From NCBI RefSeq assembly GCF_900099905.1, contig NZ_FNEE01000002.1, positions 643,791-707,790 on the forward strand: 64,000 nt of DNA, given 5' to 3'. The notes beneath the pieces were generated by a model, which ran no database searches, had not been told where the DNA came from, and saw only the letters and a program-made list of their open reading frames with translations. Both the position numbers and the translations under genes were made by a program. Positions 23,899 through 31,538 of the stretch are shown piece by piece (position 1 is the first letter of the stretch; the number at the start of each line of letters is the position of its first letter). This stretch comes from Mesorhizobium muleiense. GTDB taxonomy: Bacteria > Pseudomonadota > Alphaproteobacteria > Rhizobiales > Rhizobiaceae.

Positions 23899-23931
23899 AA
23901 AACAGCCACCCCAACACAGTTGGGGTGGCTG
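23899..23931 (-). terminator. Strong rho-independent terminator after the DUF892 gene
   Basis: Perfect 13-bp stem CAGCCACCCCAAC (23903-23915) / GTTGGGGTGGCTG (23919-23931) with a three-base loop, followed on the minus strand by TTTTA. It starts nine bases after the DUF892 stop codon. Confidence 0.9.
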
Positions 23932-23939
23932 GTGTGTGA

Positions 23940-24437
23940 TCAGGCGGCCTTGGCCATTTCGTTGGCCGAGGCGTCCGCCAATCCGGTGAGCGCCTCGTCT
24001 GTCATAGACTCTTCGCCGAGCGTCTGTTCGATCAGCTTGGCGGCGTCGCTCATGCCCAAAACCTCAGCCCAGCGCTTCAGCGTGCCATAGCGGGTGATCT
24101 CGTAGTGCTCGACAGCCTGGGCAGCGGAGATCAGACCGGCGTCCAGTGCGGGAGTTCCCTTGAACTCCTCCATAATCTCCTCGCCCTCCTCGATGATGCC
24201 GTCGATCGCGGGACACGTCTTGCCCTGTGCCCGCTTGCCAAGGAGCTCGAAAACCTGCTGCAAGCGCTCGACATGACCGTCGGTTTCGTCCTTGTGCTTC
24301 TCGAAGGCTGCCTTCAGATCGGCCGATGAGGCGGCGCGCGCCATCTTGGGAAGCGCCTTCAGGATCTTCTTTTCCGCGTAATAGATATCTTTGAGCGTAT
24401 CGAGGAAGAGATCATCCGATGTCTTTTCTTTCGCCAT
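23940..24437 (-). CDS. YciE/YciF ferroxidase-like (DUF892) protein, 165 aa
   Basis: Four-helix ferritin-like protein: LFLDTLKDIYYAEKKILKAL (9-28), then FEKHKDETDGHVERLQQVFE, AQAVEHYEITRYGTLKRWAE and LIEQTLGEESMTDEALTGLA. The Glu/His ligands (YAEKKI, ETDGHVERL, VEHYE, EES) are those expected for a di-iron site. Members are induced under osmotic or oxidative stress. It has its own terminator. ATG 24437 is preceded by AAAAGGAAAT. Confidence 0.92.
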   Translation of the reverse strand: MAKEKTSDDLFLDTLKDIYYAEKKILKALPKMARAASSADLKAAFEKHKDETDGHVERLQQVFELLGKRAQGKTCPAIDGIIEEGEEIMEEFKGTPALDAGLISAAQAVEHYEITRYGTLKRWAEVLGMSDAAKLIEQTLGEESMTDEALTGLADASANEMAKAA

Positions 24438-24939
24438 GGCGGATTTCCTTTTGGTTCCAGCGTTTTTTGTTGTCGCTCACGGGGTTGTGAAACGCATGCT
24501 CAACAAGCGCACGACGCCGGAAAGGTTCCCTTGAGACGTCTCGCTGCACGTCACTCTGACTTCGTGGGGTCAACCCCTGGTTCAATTCACTTCCCGCTCC
24601 GCCAGGCATTTCGCTATCGAGGGATCGCATCATGCTCTGATACTTGGCGTCTCTATCTGTCGAGCTTCTTGAGAATATTTTTGTCGGCGCAGCCATGAAC
24701 GAGCGCGCCTGACCTTGGGGATGCTGCTCGCCAAAGTCGCCGGCGGCGAGACCAGCCCTTCCACCTAAAAGAATTCTCTGCGAGAACGATGCCTCCCGCC
24801 AATCGTGACACCGCCTGGCCTCCGATCCGGTTGCTCCTGGCGGCCAACAATGCCCACGGCGAAATAGACGTCCGGTCGTTTTTCGAATTGGCGCGCTGGG
24901 GAAGACCAAGGAACAACGTCCAGCGGTGATGTCTGCGGG
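24438..24939. other. Gene-poor stretch, nothing recognised
   Basis: This 500-bp stretch upstream of the DUF892 gene holds only short frames on both strands without start signals or familiar motifs. The DUF892 promoter must lie in its left part. The right part adjoins a thioredoxin-reductase-like remnant, so it may be decayed coding DNA. Confidence 0.4.
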
Positions 24940-25060
24940 TCAACCGCGCGGTGGGCGCTCGCCGTCGCTTTCGCACAGGTAGTTGTGAATGTCGGTTGCA
25001 GCGACCGCTGCGTGCCCGAATGCGACCGCGAGCTGGTTGAAAGACACATGAGGCGAATGG
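24940..25060 (-). pseudogene. C-terminal remnant of a thioredoxin-reductase-like FAD/NAD(P) oxidoreductase
   Basis: The frame ends PHVSFNQLAVAFGHAAVAAT then DIHNYLCESDGERPPRG and a stop at 24940-24942. NQLAVAFGxAAxAATxIHNxL is the final helix of the FAD domain in thioredoxin-reductase-type enzymes. Upstream sequence that should hold GDV and the NAD domain is missing. Confidence 0.7.
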
Positions 25061-25147
25061 GCTTCGCTTTGGATAGTGAGGGCGCATCGCCTGGCTTGAT
25101 CCGGCGACGCGAGTCCGACGGCGAGGGATATCTATGAGGAAGCCTGG

Positions 25148-25369
25148 ATGATCAGACCGCCAAGACGACAGGGCGAATACGCGGATCGGGAGATCGATTG
25201 CCAAGAGGCCATGGAGCCCGGCTTTCAGGCTATCGTCGGTTGCATGCTGGAGCGGCTGGACGCCAAGAGGCACCAGCTCCCGACCGCCCACGCCCAGAAT
25301 CCCCGCCGGCCGGCCGCGCCAAAGTTAAAAACGCAATCAGCCGACCACCACGATTGGCTGAGATGGTAG
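25148..25369 (+). CDS. Small hypothetical protein, possibly truncated
   Basis: MIRPPRRQGEYADREIDCQE then AMEPGFQAIVGCMLERLDAK and a basic Pro-rich end. The first 35 residues (DREIDCQEAMEPGFQAI) look like a small rhizobial protein family; the rest looks degraded. No good ribosome-binding site is seen. Function unknown. Confidence 0.4.
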   Translation: MIRPPRRQGEYADREIDCQEAMEPGFQAIVGCMLERLDAKRHQLPTAHAQNPRRPAAPKLKTQSADHHDWLRW

Positions 25370-25572
25370 GAAGCTGGTTATTCTCATTGGTCGCTCGAAC
25401 AAGCCACTGAGGTCCTGGGCAGGGCAGTATCGCTATCACATGAACTCGTCGCATGGGGTGGCGCAGTGTTTCTGCAGACGGCGGATGTTTGTTTGCGGGC
25501 GCAGGTCTGCACCTGCATCCTTTGGCGCTTTCATACGTTTGCCCGCGAAGAAGATGCTCCGGGCCGGCAGCC

Positions 25573-26622
25573 ATGTCGAAAAAAACAACCGACGACGCTT
25601 ACGAAGATCAAGTGCAACTTGAGCGGCGGGCCAGACGGCAGGGCCGCGGACGCAACGCCGAATGGCCGTCAGAGATCCCCAGCCGTGGCTGGAAGGACGT
25701 GCTGTGGCGGGTCTTTGCTGAAGTAAACGAGGACCGTGTTATGCTGATCGCGGCCGGGGCCGCATTCTATCTACTCCTTGCCCTCTTTCCAGCGCTTGCC
25801 GCGTTCGTGTCCATCTACGGTTTTGTCGCCGATCCTCAGACCATCGCTGAGCACATTGCGTTCCTTGGCGGCGTACTGCCTTCGGGCGGTCTGGACATTA
25901 TCAGATCTCAGCTTGCGTCCTTGGCCGCTCAGAAGACTGGCGCGCTCAGCTTCGGCTTCATGTTCGGCCTTGCCGTCGCACTGTGGAGCGCCAGTAACGG
26001 CATCAAGACGCTATTCGAAGCCATGAACATCGCCTACGAGGAGAGTGAAAAGCGCGGCTTTATCCATATGAATCTTCTGGCCTTGGGCTTCACACTTGGC
26101 GCCATCCTCATCGGTATCGGCTTTATCGTCTCGGTGGGGATCGTGCCGGCCATGCTTGCGCTGCTGAACCTCGGCGGCTGGACCGAAGCCCTTGTGCGGA
26201 TCTTTCGGTGGCCGATGATGCTGATCATGGTCGGCGTCGGGATCACGCTGATCTACCGCTACGGCCCCAGCCGCGAAAGGGCAAAGTGGCAATGGGCGAC
26301 TTGGGGCGCCTTCCTCGCGGCTGGGGTGTGGATCGCAGTCTCGATAGGGTTCTCCTATTATCTTGAGAACTTCGCCGACTACAACGCGACGTATGGAGCC
26401 CTGGGGGCAGTCATCGGCTTGATGATGTGGACCTGGATCTCTGTGATTGTCCTGATTGTGGGGGCGGAGCTGAATGCCGAGATGGAGCACCAGACAGCGA
26501 AGGACACCACCACAGGTGCGCAGCAGCCGATGGGTGCGCGAGGTGCCACGGTTGCCGACACGCTGGGCGGATCGGCCGATGCTGCCGACCAGCAGTCGCG
26601 TTCGGGCGAGCGCAACACCTAA
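25573..26622 (+). CDS. YihY/BrkB-family inner-membrane protein, 349 aa
   Basis: ATG 25573 (MSKKTTDDAYEDQVQLERRA) precedes a charged 50-residue head and then about six membrane helices between 55 and 300. Family motifs are VMLIAAGAAFYLLLALFPAL, WSASNGIKTLFEAMNIAYEE, LIYRYGPSRERAKWQWATWG, NYATYGALGAVIGLMMW-like and VGAELNAEME. The old name ribonuclease BN is no longer held for this family; transport or envelope function is likely. The C-terminal 40 residues are polar. It is preceded by a gene-poor region and followed by 740 bp without intact genes. Confidence 0.9.
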   Translation: MSKKTTDDAYEDQVQLERRARRQGRGRNAEWPSEIPSRGWKDVLWRVFAEVNEDRVMLIAAGAAFYLLLALFPALAAFVSIYGFVADPQTIAEHIAFLGGVLPSGGLDIIRSQLASLAAQKTGALSFGFMFGLAVALWSASNGIKTLFEAMNIAYEESEKRGFIHMNLLALGFTLGAILIGIGFIVSVGIVPAMLALLNLGGWTEALVRIFRWPMMLIMVGVGITLIYRYGPSRERAKWQWATWGAFLAAGVWIAVSIGFSYYLENFADYNATYGALGAVIGLMMWTWISVIVLIVGAELNAEMEHQTAKDTTTGAQQPMGARGATVADTLGGSADAADQQSRSGERNT

Positions 26623-27360
26623 TGCGCAGATCTCGTGAGATCTCCGCGCAACTTCGCTTGGCGCAGATCACTGACATCGGCGTTGGCGACGAAGTTGCAA
26701 AGACCTTGGGCAATGACAAGTCAGATCGCGAGCAAATGAATACCTTTCAGGCGCAGTCGCCATCCTGCTCAGGTTCGGCGAATGGCAAGCGCGACATCGG
26801 CAGAGAACGGCGGCACATCAAGTTTCAGCCAGCCGTCGGAATTCGCTTGCCATTCCGCCGTTTGCCTGCCGGCCGCGGTATCCCAGGCGATGACCCGATA
26901 GGTCCAGCGAGCCAACCCGGGCAACTGCAAGACGGCCGGAACCGGCGCAGCATACCGTTTCGCCCGATCGTGTCGCGGCGAACCAGCCAGACCTGGGTGA
27001 GCACATGCGGGGTGCGGTTTGGCCACCGCATGCCGCCACCGGCGCCGCCGCTGCCAGGTGAGCCCATTGCAAATGGCGGAAATATTCTGTCGGCAGTTCC
27101 GGCGACGTGCAGATCGTCAATTTCGATTGGCAGAGACGGGATTTTGGCACAACGCTGTTGGAAAAAAGGTCGTGGCCGTGCAAAGTGACGCAAGGTTGAC
27201 TGAACTCTCAGCAAGACGGCCTGTGTTGCCCATGGCTCTGCCGCTCCGTGACGCGGGCTCGTCCTACTCCTGACATCGCGCAGCCGCTTCCAGCGTTGGC
27301 GGTGTCGAGCAAAGTGCATGACTGAGACTGAGGCTCCCACGCAAAGCACAGGCGACCAAG
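26623..27360. other. Gene-poor region holding decayed coding DNA
   Basis: A 738-bp gap between the BrkB-like gene and the histidine kinase. Its first bases carry an imperfect hairpin (GCGCAGATCT / AGATCTCCGCGC). The only protein-like sequence is a minus-strand remnant at 26769-27026. The right end is the kinase promoter region without a clear motif. Confidence 0.45.
26769..27026 (-). pseudogene. C-terminal remnant of an unidentified protein
   Basis: The frame ends ARWTYRVIAWDTAAGRQTAE then WQANSDGWLKLDVPPFSADV and ALAIRRT. The alternating hydrophobic pattern and the WDT-G...DG-LxLxVPPFxxDxALxIR block look like the last beta-sandwich of a glycosidase-type protein. An upstream piece in another frame, TPHVLTQVWLVRRDTIGRN, could belong to it. 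No start and a frame change indicate a broken gene. The family name is not certain. Confidence 0.4.
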
Positions 27361-28443
27361 ATGACGTCAGAGTCAGACAAGGCTGAGGCAGTTGAGCAAT
27401 TGCTCGATACACCGGACCTTGCCACCGCGCTGGAAAGCGAGCAGTTCAAAAAATTTCTTGACCAGGTGCCGATCGCTATCGCCGTGTCGGACTTAGGCGC
27501 GAAGGAGCGCGTCGTCTATGCTAATCCAGAATTCGAAAAAGTATCAGGCCTGAAGGCAGCCGAGCTTACCCGGCAAAACTGGGGAGCACTTTCCGGCATT
27601 GGCATCCACCAGCAGAAGGGCCGGCCTCTGCCCGAGGCCTTGGTCGAGGAAACCGATTTCGTCGGCACCTTCCGGCTGGAGCGCGTCGGGGCCAACCCGG
27701 CTCTTGTCGACGTTTATTCAAACATCATCGTGGACGATAACGGCACGAACTGCTTCCGACTGGTGGCTCTGGTCGACGTCTCATCCCATGGCGAATCTGA
27801 AGAAGCGCGCTTGGTGGAGGAGCGCGTCCGCGAGAAGGACACCCTGCTGCGCGAACTGCAACACCGGGTGAAGAACAACTTACAGATGATCACCGCATTG
27901 ATCCGTCTAGAAACCCGTAACGCGACCGAGCCCGACGAGAAAAGATTTGAGAGGCTCGCCGGCCGCGTCGACGCTCTGGCGATCCTCTACCAGACGCTAT
28001 CGGCAGACGAGCAGAAGGATGAGGTCGATCTCGGCGTTTATCTTAGCCAGATCGCCTCCGCGGTGATGGGGTCGCATGCAGTTGAGGGGATCCGCCTCGA
28101 TATGAAGGTGGATACCTATCCGGTATCGATCAACGTCGCCATGCCGACGGGACTGGTCGTGAACGAGTTGCTCACAAATGCACTCAAGCATGCATTCCAA
28201 GGGCGTGAAGGCGGGACGATAAAGCTGCACAGCATCGCCGATGGCGACGGCTGCCTGGTCATAGTCGCGGACGACGGTATCGGCCTGCCGGAAGGGGAGA
28301 CATGGCCCAAGCCCGGCAAGCTCGGCGCGCTAATCGCGCGCTCGCTGACAGAGAACGCCAAGGCAAAGTTCAACGTCGCCTCGAGCGCCAGCGAAGGGAC
28401 GAAGGTCACCATCGTCTTCACGCGATCGGCGGCAGCAAGCTGA
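27361..28443 (+). CDS. PAS-HisKA_2/HWE-type sensor histidine kinase, 360 aa
   Basis: A soluble sensor kinase. A PAS domain covers about 28-142 (DQVPIAIAVSDLGAKERVVY, NPEFEKVSGLKAAEL). The dimerisation/phosphoacceptor region has LLRELQHRVKNNLQMITALI with His168. The N box is VVNELLTNALKHAFQG (267-282) and the G1 box is ADDGIGLPEG (303-312). The LxHRVKNNLQ pattern belongs to the HisKA_2 group, which in rhizobia often feeds PhyR/NepR-EcfG general-stress signalling or light/redox sensing. No membrane segment and no response regulator nearby, so the partner is unknown. Confidence 0.9.
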   Translation: MTSESDKAEAVEQLLDTPDLATALESEQFKKFLDQVPIAIAVSDLGAKERVVYANPEFEKVSGLKAAELTRQNWGALSGIGIHQQKGRPLPEALVEETDFVGTFRLERVGANPALVDVYSNIIVDDNGTNCFRLVALVDVSSHGESEEARLVEERVREKDTLLRELQHRVKNNLQMITALIRLETRNATEPDEKRFERLAGRVDALAILYQTLSADEQKDEVDLGVYLSQIASAVMGSHAVEGIRLDMKVDTYPVSINVAMPTGLVVNELLTNALKHAFQGREGGTIKLHSIADGDGCLVIVADDGIGLPEGETWPKPGKLGALIARSLTENAKAKFNVASSASEGTKVTIVFTRSAAAS

Positions 28444-28609
28444 CAATTGCCAGAGGGCGGATGCTTCATGCTCCCGGCCTTTCCGCCGCGGCCCCCGGGC
28501 GCTGTGCTTGGCACATTCACGTCGCCGTTCTTCAGGTATGCCGTACCCGGCGCGGCAAGAACGCCGCGTCGATCCCGCCGTTGCACCTATGCTATCTTAG
28601 TGGGTCTGG

Positions 28610-30010
28610 CTAAAGCTGAGACTCAACTGGAAGGTGGCGGACCAAGGCCGCCAGAACCCGGCGAAATATTCCGGCCTCTGGTTCGTGTGTGTATTCTTGG
28701 AGTTTGCCTTCGTCGCATCCATGCCAGTGCAGCACATTGTTCTTTAGTTCCAGCCGATAGCTGGTTTCTGGTGATATCTCCGCTTGAAAAAAGCGCCGAA
28801 GTTCACCGACTAATTCGGCATCCTCAAAGAGCACGCCCATCTCCGAGTTCAAAGACACTGACCGGGGATCAAAATTGAAGGAACCGACGAACCCAGCCCT
28901 GTCGTCAACCGTGAACGATTTGGTGTGCAGACTGGCACCCTTGGAGCCAAACACCGAAATTCCCTGACCGCGAGTGAAGGGCTGGAGTTCGAACAGTCTT
29001 ACGCCATTCCTCAGCAATCGCTTACGATAGTTTGCATAAGCCCCATGAACCGCGGCGACGTCTGTAGCGGCCAAGGAATTGGTCAAAACGGAAACGTCAA
29101 CCCCATTGCTGACGAGGTCCATCAGGACCGCGGAGCCCCTTTTGCCAGGGATGAAATAGGGAGATACAATTTCCAGACTGTTGCGCGCCGACTTAATGAG
29201 GGGAAGCAACTCCTTGGTAAGCCAGCTGCGACGTCTCCAACCTCTCACCTTCTCTGGAGGATCGGAAATCACCCGAACTCGATCCACCCAATGCACGTCG
29301 TTGCTGGCCGCGATGAACTCTGCGATGGACCCTCGGTCACTGATTCCGTTCAAAAGCATTGATTCGGTTTCGAGATCGCTTCCTGAAAACAAATCGGAAT
29401 GCTCGTTCCCCGCGGCTGGACCCAGGACACTGATTGATTTCGCGTCCTCGCAAGCCCAGAATGCCTCAAATATTTCGGCGGTTTGCTGCACGGCAGGACC
29501 GAGGAGCAGCACGTCTAAGTCGCGGAAATTGGTTTCTGCTGCGTCGAAATAGGCATCGCCAACGTTGCGCCCGCCTACGATAGCGACGTTGTCGTCAGCG
29601 ATCCATGCCTTGTTGTGCATCCTCCGGGTCAACGCAAAAAGTCGCAATACAATTTCCACAGCGCGCATGACGCTGCGTTGCCTGACGCCGCTCGGATTAA
29701 ACAACTTCAACTCGATGTTTGGATGATTGCTCAAGGCCAGATAGGCAGCATCGTTCTTTCGCGGATTGGCGTCATCAAGGAGCATGCGAACTCGCACGCC
29801 GCGCTCAGCGGCCCGGAAAACTTCCTGCAAGAGCAAGCGGCCAGTGTGGTCATCGTGCCAAAGGTAGTACATGAGATCGAGACTGCGAACGGCACTCCTT
29901 GCCGCCAGAACGCGCCCGGCGAAGGCGTCATAATTGTCCGGGACCAGCAGCAAGCCGCTCTTGCCTGCTTTGATGTTGTCGTGTGCAATCCGCGTAATGG
30001 ATACTTCCAT
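28610..30010 (-). CDS. Phospholipase D-family protein (cardiolipin synthase-like), 466 aa
   Basis: Two HKD motifs mark the family: MHNKAWIADDNVAIVGGRN (near residue 133) and LHTKSFTVDDRAGFVGSFNF (near 362), each with the downstream GG/GS-N residue. It starts MEVSITRIAHDNIKAGKSGL. There are no N-terminal membrane helices, unlike housekeeping ClsA. The family transfers phosphatidyl groups (cardiolipin synthesis) or hydrolyses phosphodiesters. It is followed upstream by a broken EEP nuclease gene on the same strand, a pairing common in rhizobial ClsB-type loci. Confidence 0.88.
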   Translation of the reverse strand: MEVSITRIAHDNIKAGKSGLLLVPDNYDAFAGRVLAARSAVRSLDLMYYLWHDDHTGRLLLQEVFRAAERGVRVRMLLDDANPRKNDAAYLALSNHPNIELKLFNPSGVRQRSVMRAVEIVLRLFALTRRMHNKAWIADDNVAIVGGRNVGDAYFDAAETNFRDLDVLLLGPAVQQTAEIFEAFWACEDAKSISVLGPAAGNEHSDLFSGSDLETESMLLNGISDRGSIAEFIAASNDVHWVDRVRVISDPPEKVRGWRRRSWLTKELLPLIKSARNSLEIVSPYFIPGKRGSAVLMDLVSNGVDVSVLTNSLAATDVAAVHGAYANYRKRLLRNGVRLFELQPFTRGQGISVFGSKGASLHTKSFTVDDRAGFVGSFNFDPRSVSLNSEMGVLFEDAELVGELRRFFQAEISPETSYRLELKNNVLHWHGCDEGKLQEYTHEPEAGIFRRVLAALVRHLPVESQL

Positions 30011-30071
30011 AAAATTTTCTACCCTTCAGCGATAGAAACCCGGCCTCGCTCAAAATCGTAGCAAGAACCCT

Positions 30072-30432
30072 TCAAAGGTAATCTGGTTGCAAATGTAGCT
30101 GTCGAATCCCCTGGAGATTTAATCGTGCCATGATCGGTAGATGATCGGAGGCGATCCGAGATAGCGATGTATGGTGCACTTCGAGGCTGGAAATCAGACT
30201 TGGTGGTTTGGCCAGGATCCGATCGAGCGCAAGCAAAGGGAATCGCGAAGGGAAACTGGACAGCACGGTGTGAATTGGACCAAAATGCGGCAGTAGCGCC
30301 AGCAACGAGGAAGCTGTGCACCCGCCATTCGTTGAGATCGCCAAGCAAAATGGTTGGCCTTAAGACCGAACGCGTCGCCTCAAGCAGTGCGTTGGCTTGC
30401 TTGGTGCGCGACCGCCGGAGTGCCGAACCGAA
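30072..30432 (-). pseudogene. Endonuclease/exonuclease/phosphatase (EEP) gene, frameshifted 3' part
   Basis: One frame gives GSALRRSRTKQANALLEATR then SVLRPTILLGDLNEWRVHSF, where GDLNEW is the EEP catalytic Asp/Asn motif. Near 30300 the continuation moves to another frame, LLPHFGPIHTVLSSFPSRFP, LLALDRILAKPPSLISSLEV and IASDHLPIMARLNL, whose SDHLP is the catalytic Asp-His of the fold. The 5' half is missing, so the gene is dead. It lies just upstream of the PLD gene on the same strand. Confidence 0.75.
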
Positions 30433-30471
30433 TCGTCCTATATGCCCGAGGCGGCACGTCGACGGGCCGGA

Positions 30472-30693
30472 TCAACCCGTGCGAACTCCGTCAGCGCTGG
30501 TGGGATCGATCTTCGTCAACCGCGATCTGGCCTCAATTACGCGCTGTTGCGCAGCCCGTATCCTGCTGCACAGCGCGATATTGATGCCGACACCGCAGTC
30601 ATCATCCAGCATCTCGTTCGCACGCTCAAGGGAGCGCTCGGCCCGATTAAGCCGCTGTCGGGCTCGCGCCAGTTCCATATCTAAAAGTTCCAT
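30472..30693 (-). CDS. Small coiled-coil protein, paralog 1 (73 aa)
   Basis: MELLDMELARARQRLNRAER then SLERANEMLDDDCGVG, RIRAAQQRVIEARSRLTKID and PTSADGVRTG. It pairs with the gene at 30864-31091, with which it shares ARQRxxRxExxLxRxxEML, CSRIRxA-like and KIDPxSxxGxRxG. Heptad pattern over most of the length. Function unknown; the nearby longer frame from 30867 looks like extension by chance. Confidence 0.5.
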   Translation of the reverse strand: MELLDMELARARQRLNRAERSLERANEMLDDDCGVGINIALCSRIRAAQQRVIEARSRLTKIDPTSADGVRTG

Positions 30694-30863
30694 TATTCCG
30701 AATCCATTGCGGTCCCTTCGATTGGTAAACCGCTTGTGGTCGCTGTTGGTTCCGGCTGTTCGCGAGCGTGCAGCCCAGACGTTGATATGGTTGGCACAGT
30801 TCTGGAGCGAGAGTGGTGGCGCCGGTGGCCTGAAGGTCGCGACGAATGAAACGCCGGCCCAGT

Positions 30864-31091
30864 TCAACCCGCGCGACGTCCTTCAAAGCTGGGGGGATCG
30901 ATCTTCACCAAGCGGTCTGCGGCCTCGACCGCAGTTCGTATCCTGTTGCGCAGCGCGAGGTTCTCGGCCAGCATTTCTTCAGTGCGTTGAAGCGCGAGCT
31001 CAGTCCGATGAATGCGCTGCCTGGCATTGGCAACTTCCGATGTCAAAATGTCGGCCACCGTCCCGTGGCCCTGGGGTTCCAAAGTGTCCAT
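30864..31091 (-). CDS. Small coiled-coil protein, paralog 2 (75 aa)
   Basis: MDTLEPQGHGTVADILTSEV then ANARQRIHRTELALQRTEEM, LAENLALRNRIRTAVEAADR and LVKIDPPSFEGRRAG. Related to the ORF at 30472-30693 in sequence and in the bases just after the stop (GGATCGATCTTC-like). The pair is a tandem duplication. Mostly one long helix; no function can be given. Confidence 0.55.
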   Translation of the reverse strand: MDTLEPQGHGTVADILTSEVANARQRIHRTELALQRTEEMLAENLALRNRIRTAVEAADRLVKIDPPSFEGRRAG

Positions 31092-31375
31092 GGATTTCTA
31101 ACACATGGGGGCCGATATCGTTCCCTAGTCACTGACAAGTGCACTTCGGCCTGCTTCGCCGGCCGCTGCGATTGCCGGGCCATCGGCAACGACGTCCTGC
31201 AGAAGAGCCGGACGTTTCACATCCCCCTCATGATGAAGGACAGCGCCCCTTCGCAACCGGCGAGCAACATCGCGACTAGTTCCCAGTTAATCCGGTAGAT
31301 CATCGATCGTCTGCCGACATATGCGCGCCATTGCCTGGACAACCGCCAAGGCTGCCATTGTGCGTTTGATCCTGC

Positions 31376-31463
31376 CTCCGGCGCCGGGCCGATGCCGAGA
31401 TAGGGGTCGCCGATCAGCTTGTCCGGGGCCAGGTCTCATCGGGTGCATAGGCCCCCAGAACTT
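31376..31463 (-). pseudogene. Fragment of a second metH (activation domain)
   Basis: About 88 bp match the plus-strand text of intact metH at about 36424-36512 at roughly four of five positions. In protein terms GAYAPDET, PDKLIGDPYLGIGPAP correspond to [24 protein letters not shown] of the AdoMet-binding reactivation domain. Small indels break the frame. It lies 4.7 kb from the intact gene in the same orientation. Confidence 0.7.
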
Positions 31464-31538
31464 CGCTGCCGTGATCGGCCAATCTCCAAATCCTAAGACT
31501 CAAGCGAAGCGCTACTCTGTGACGTGAGGCTTATGCGC

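Noticed and set aside
4809..31500. A second att site made of the tRNA-Gln 3' end
   Set aside because: The 3' end GTTCGAATCCAGGTTCCCC was not found again in the window by eye, so no island boundary can be set this way.
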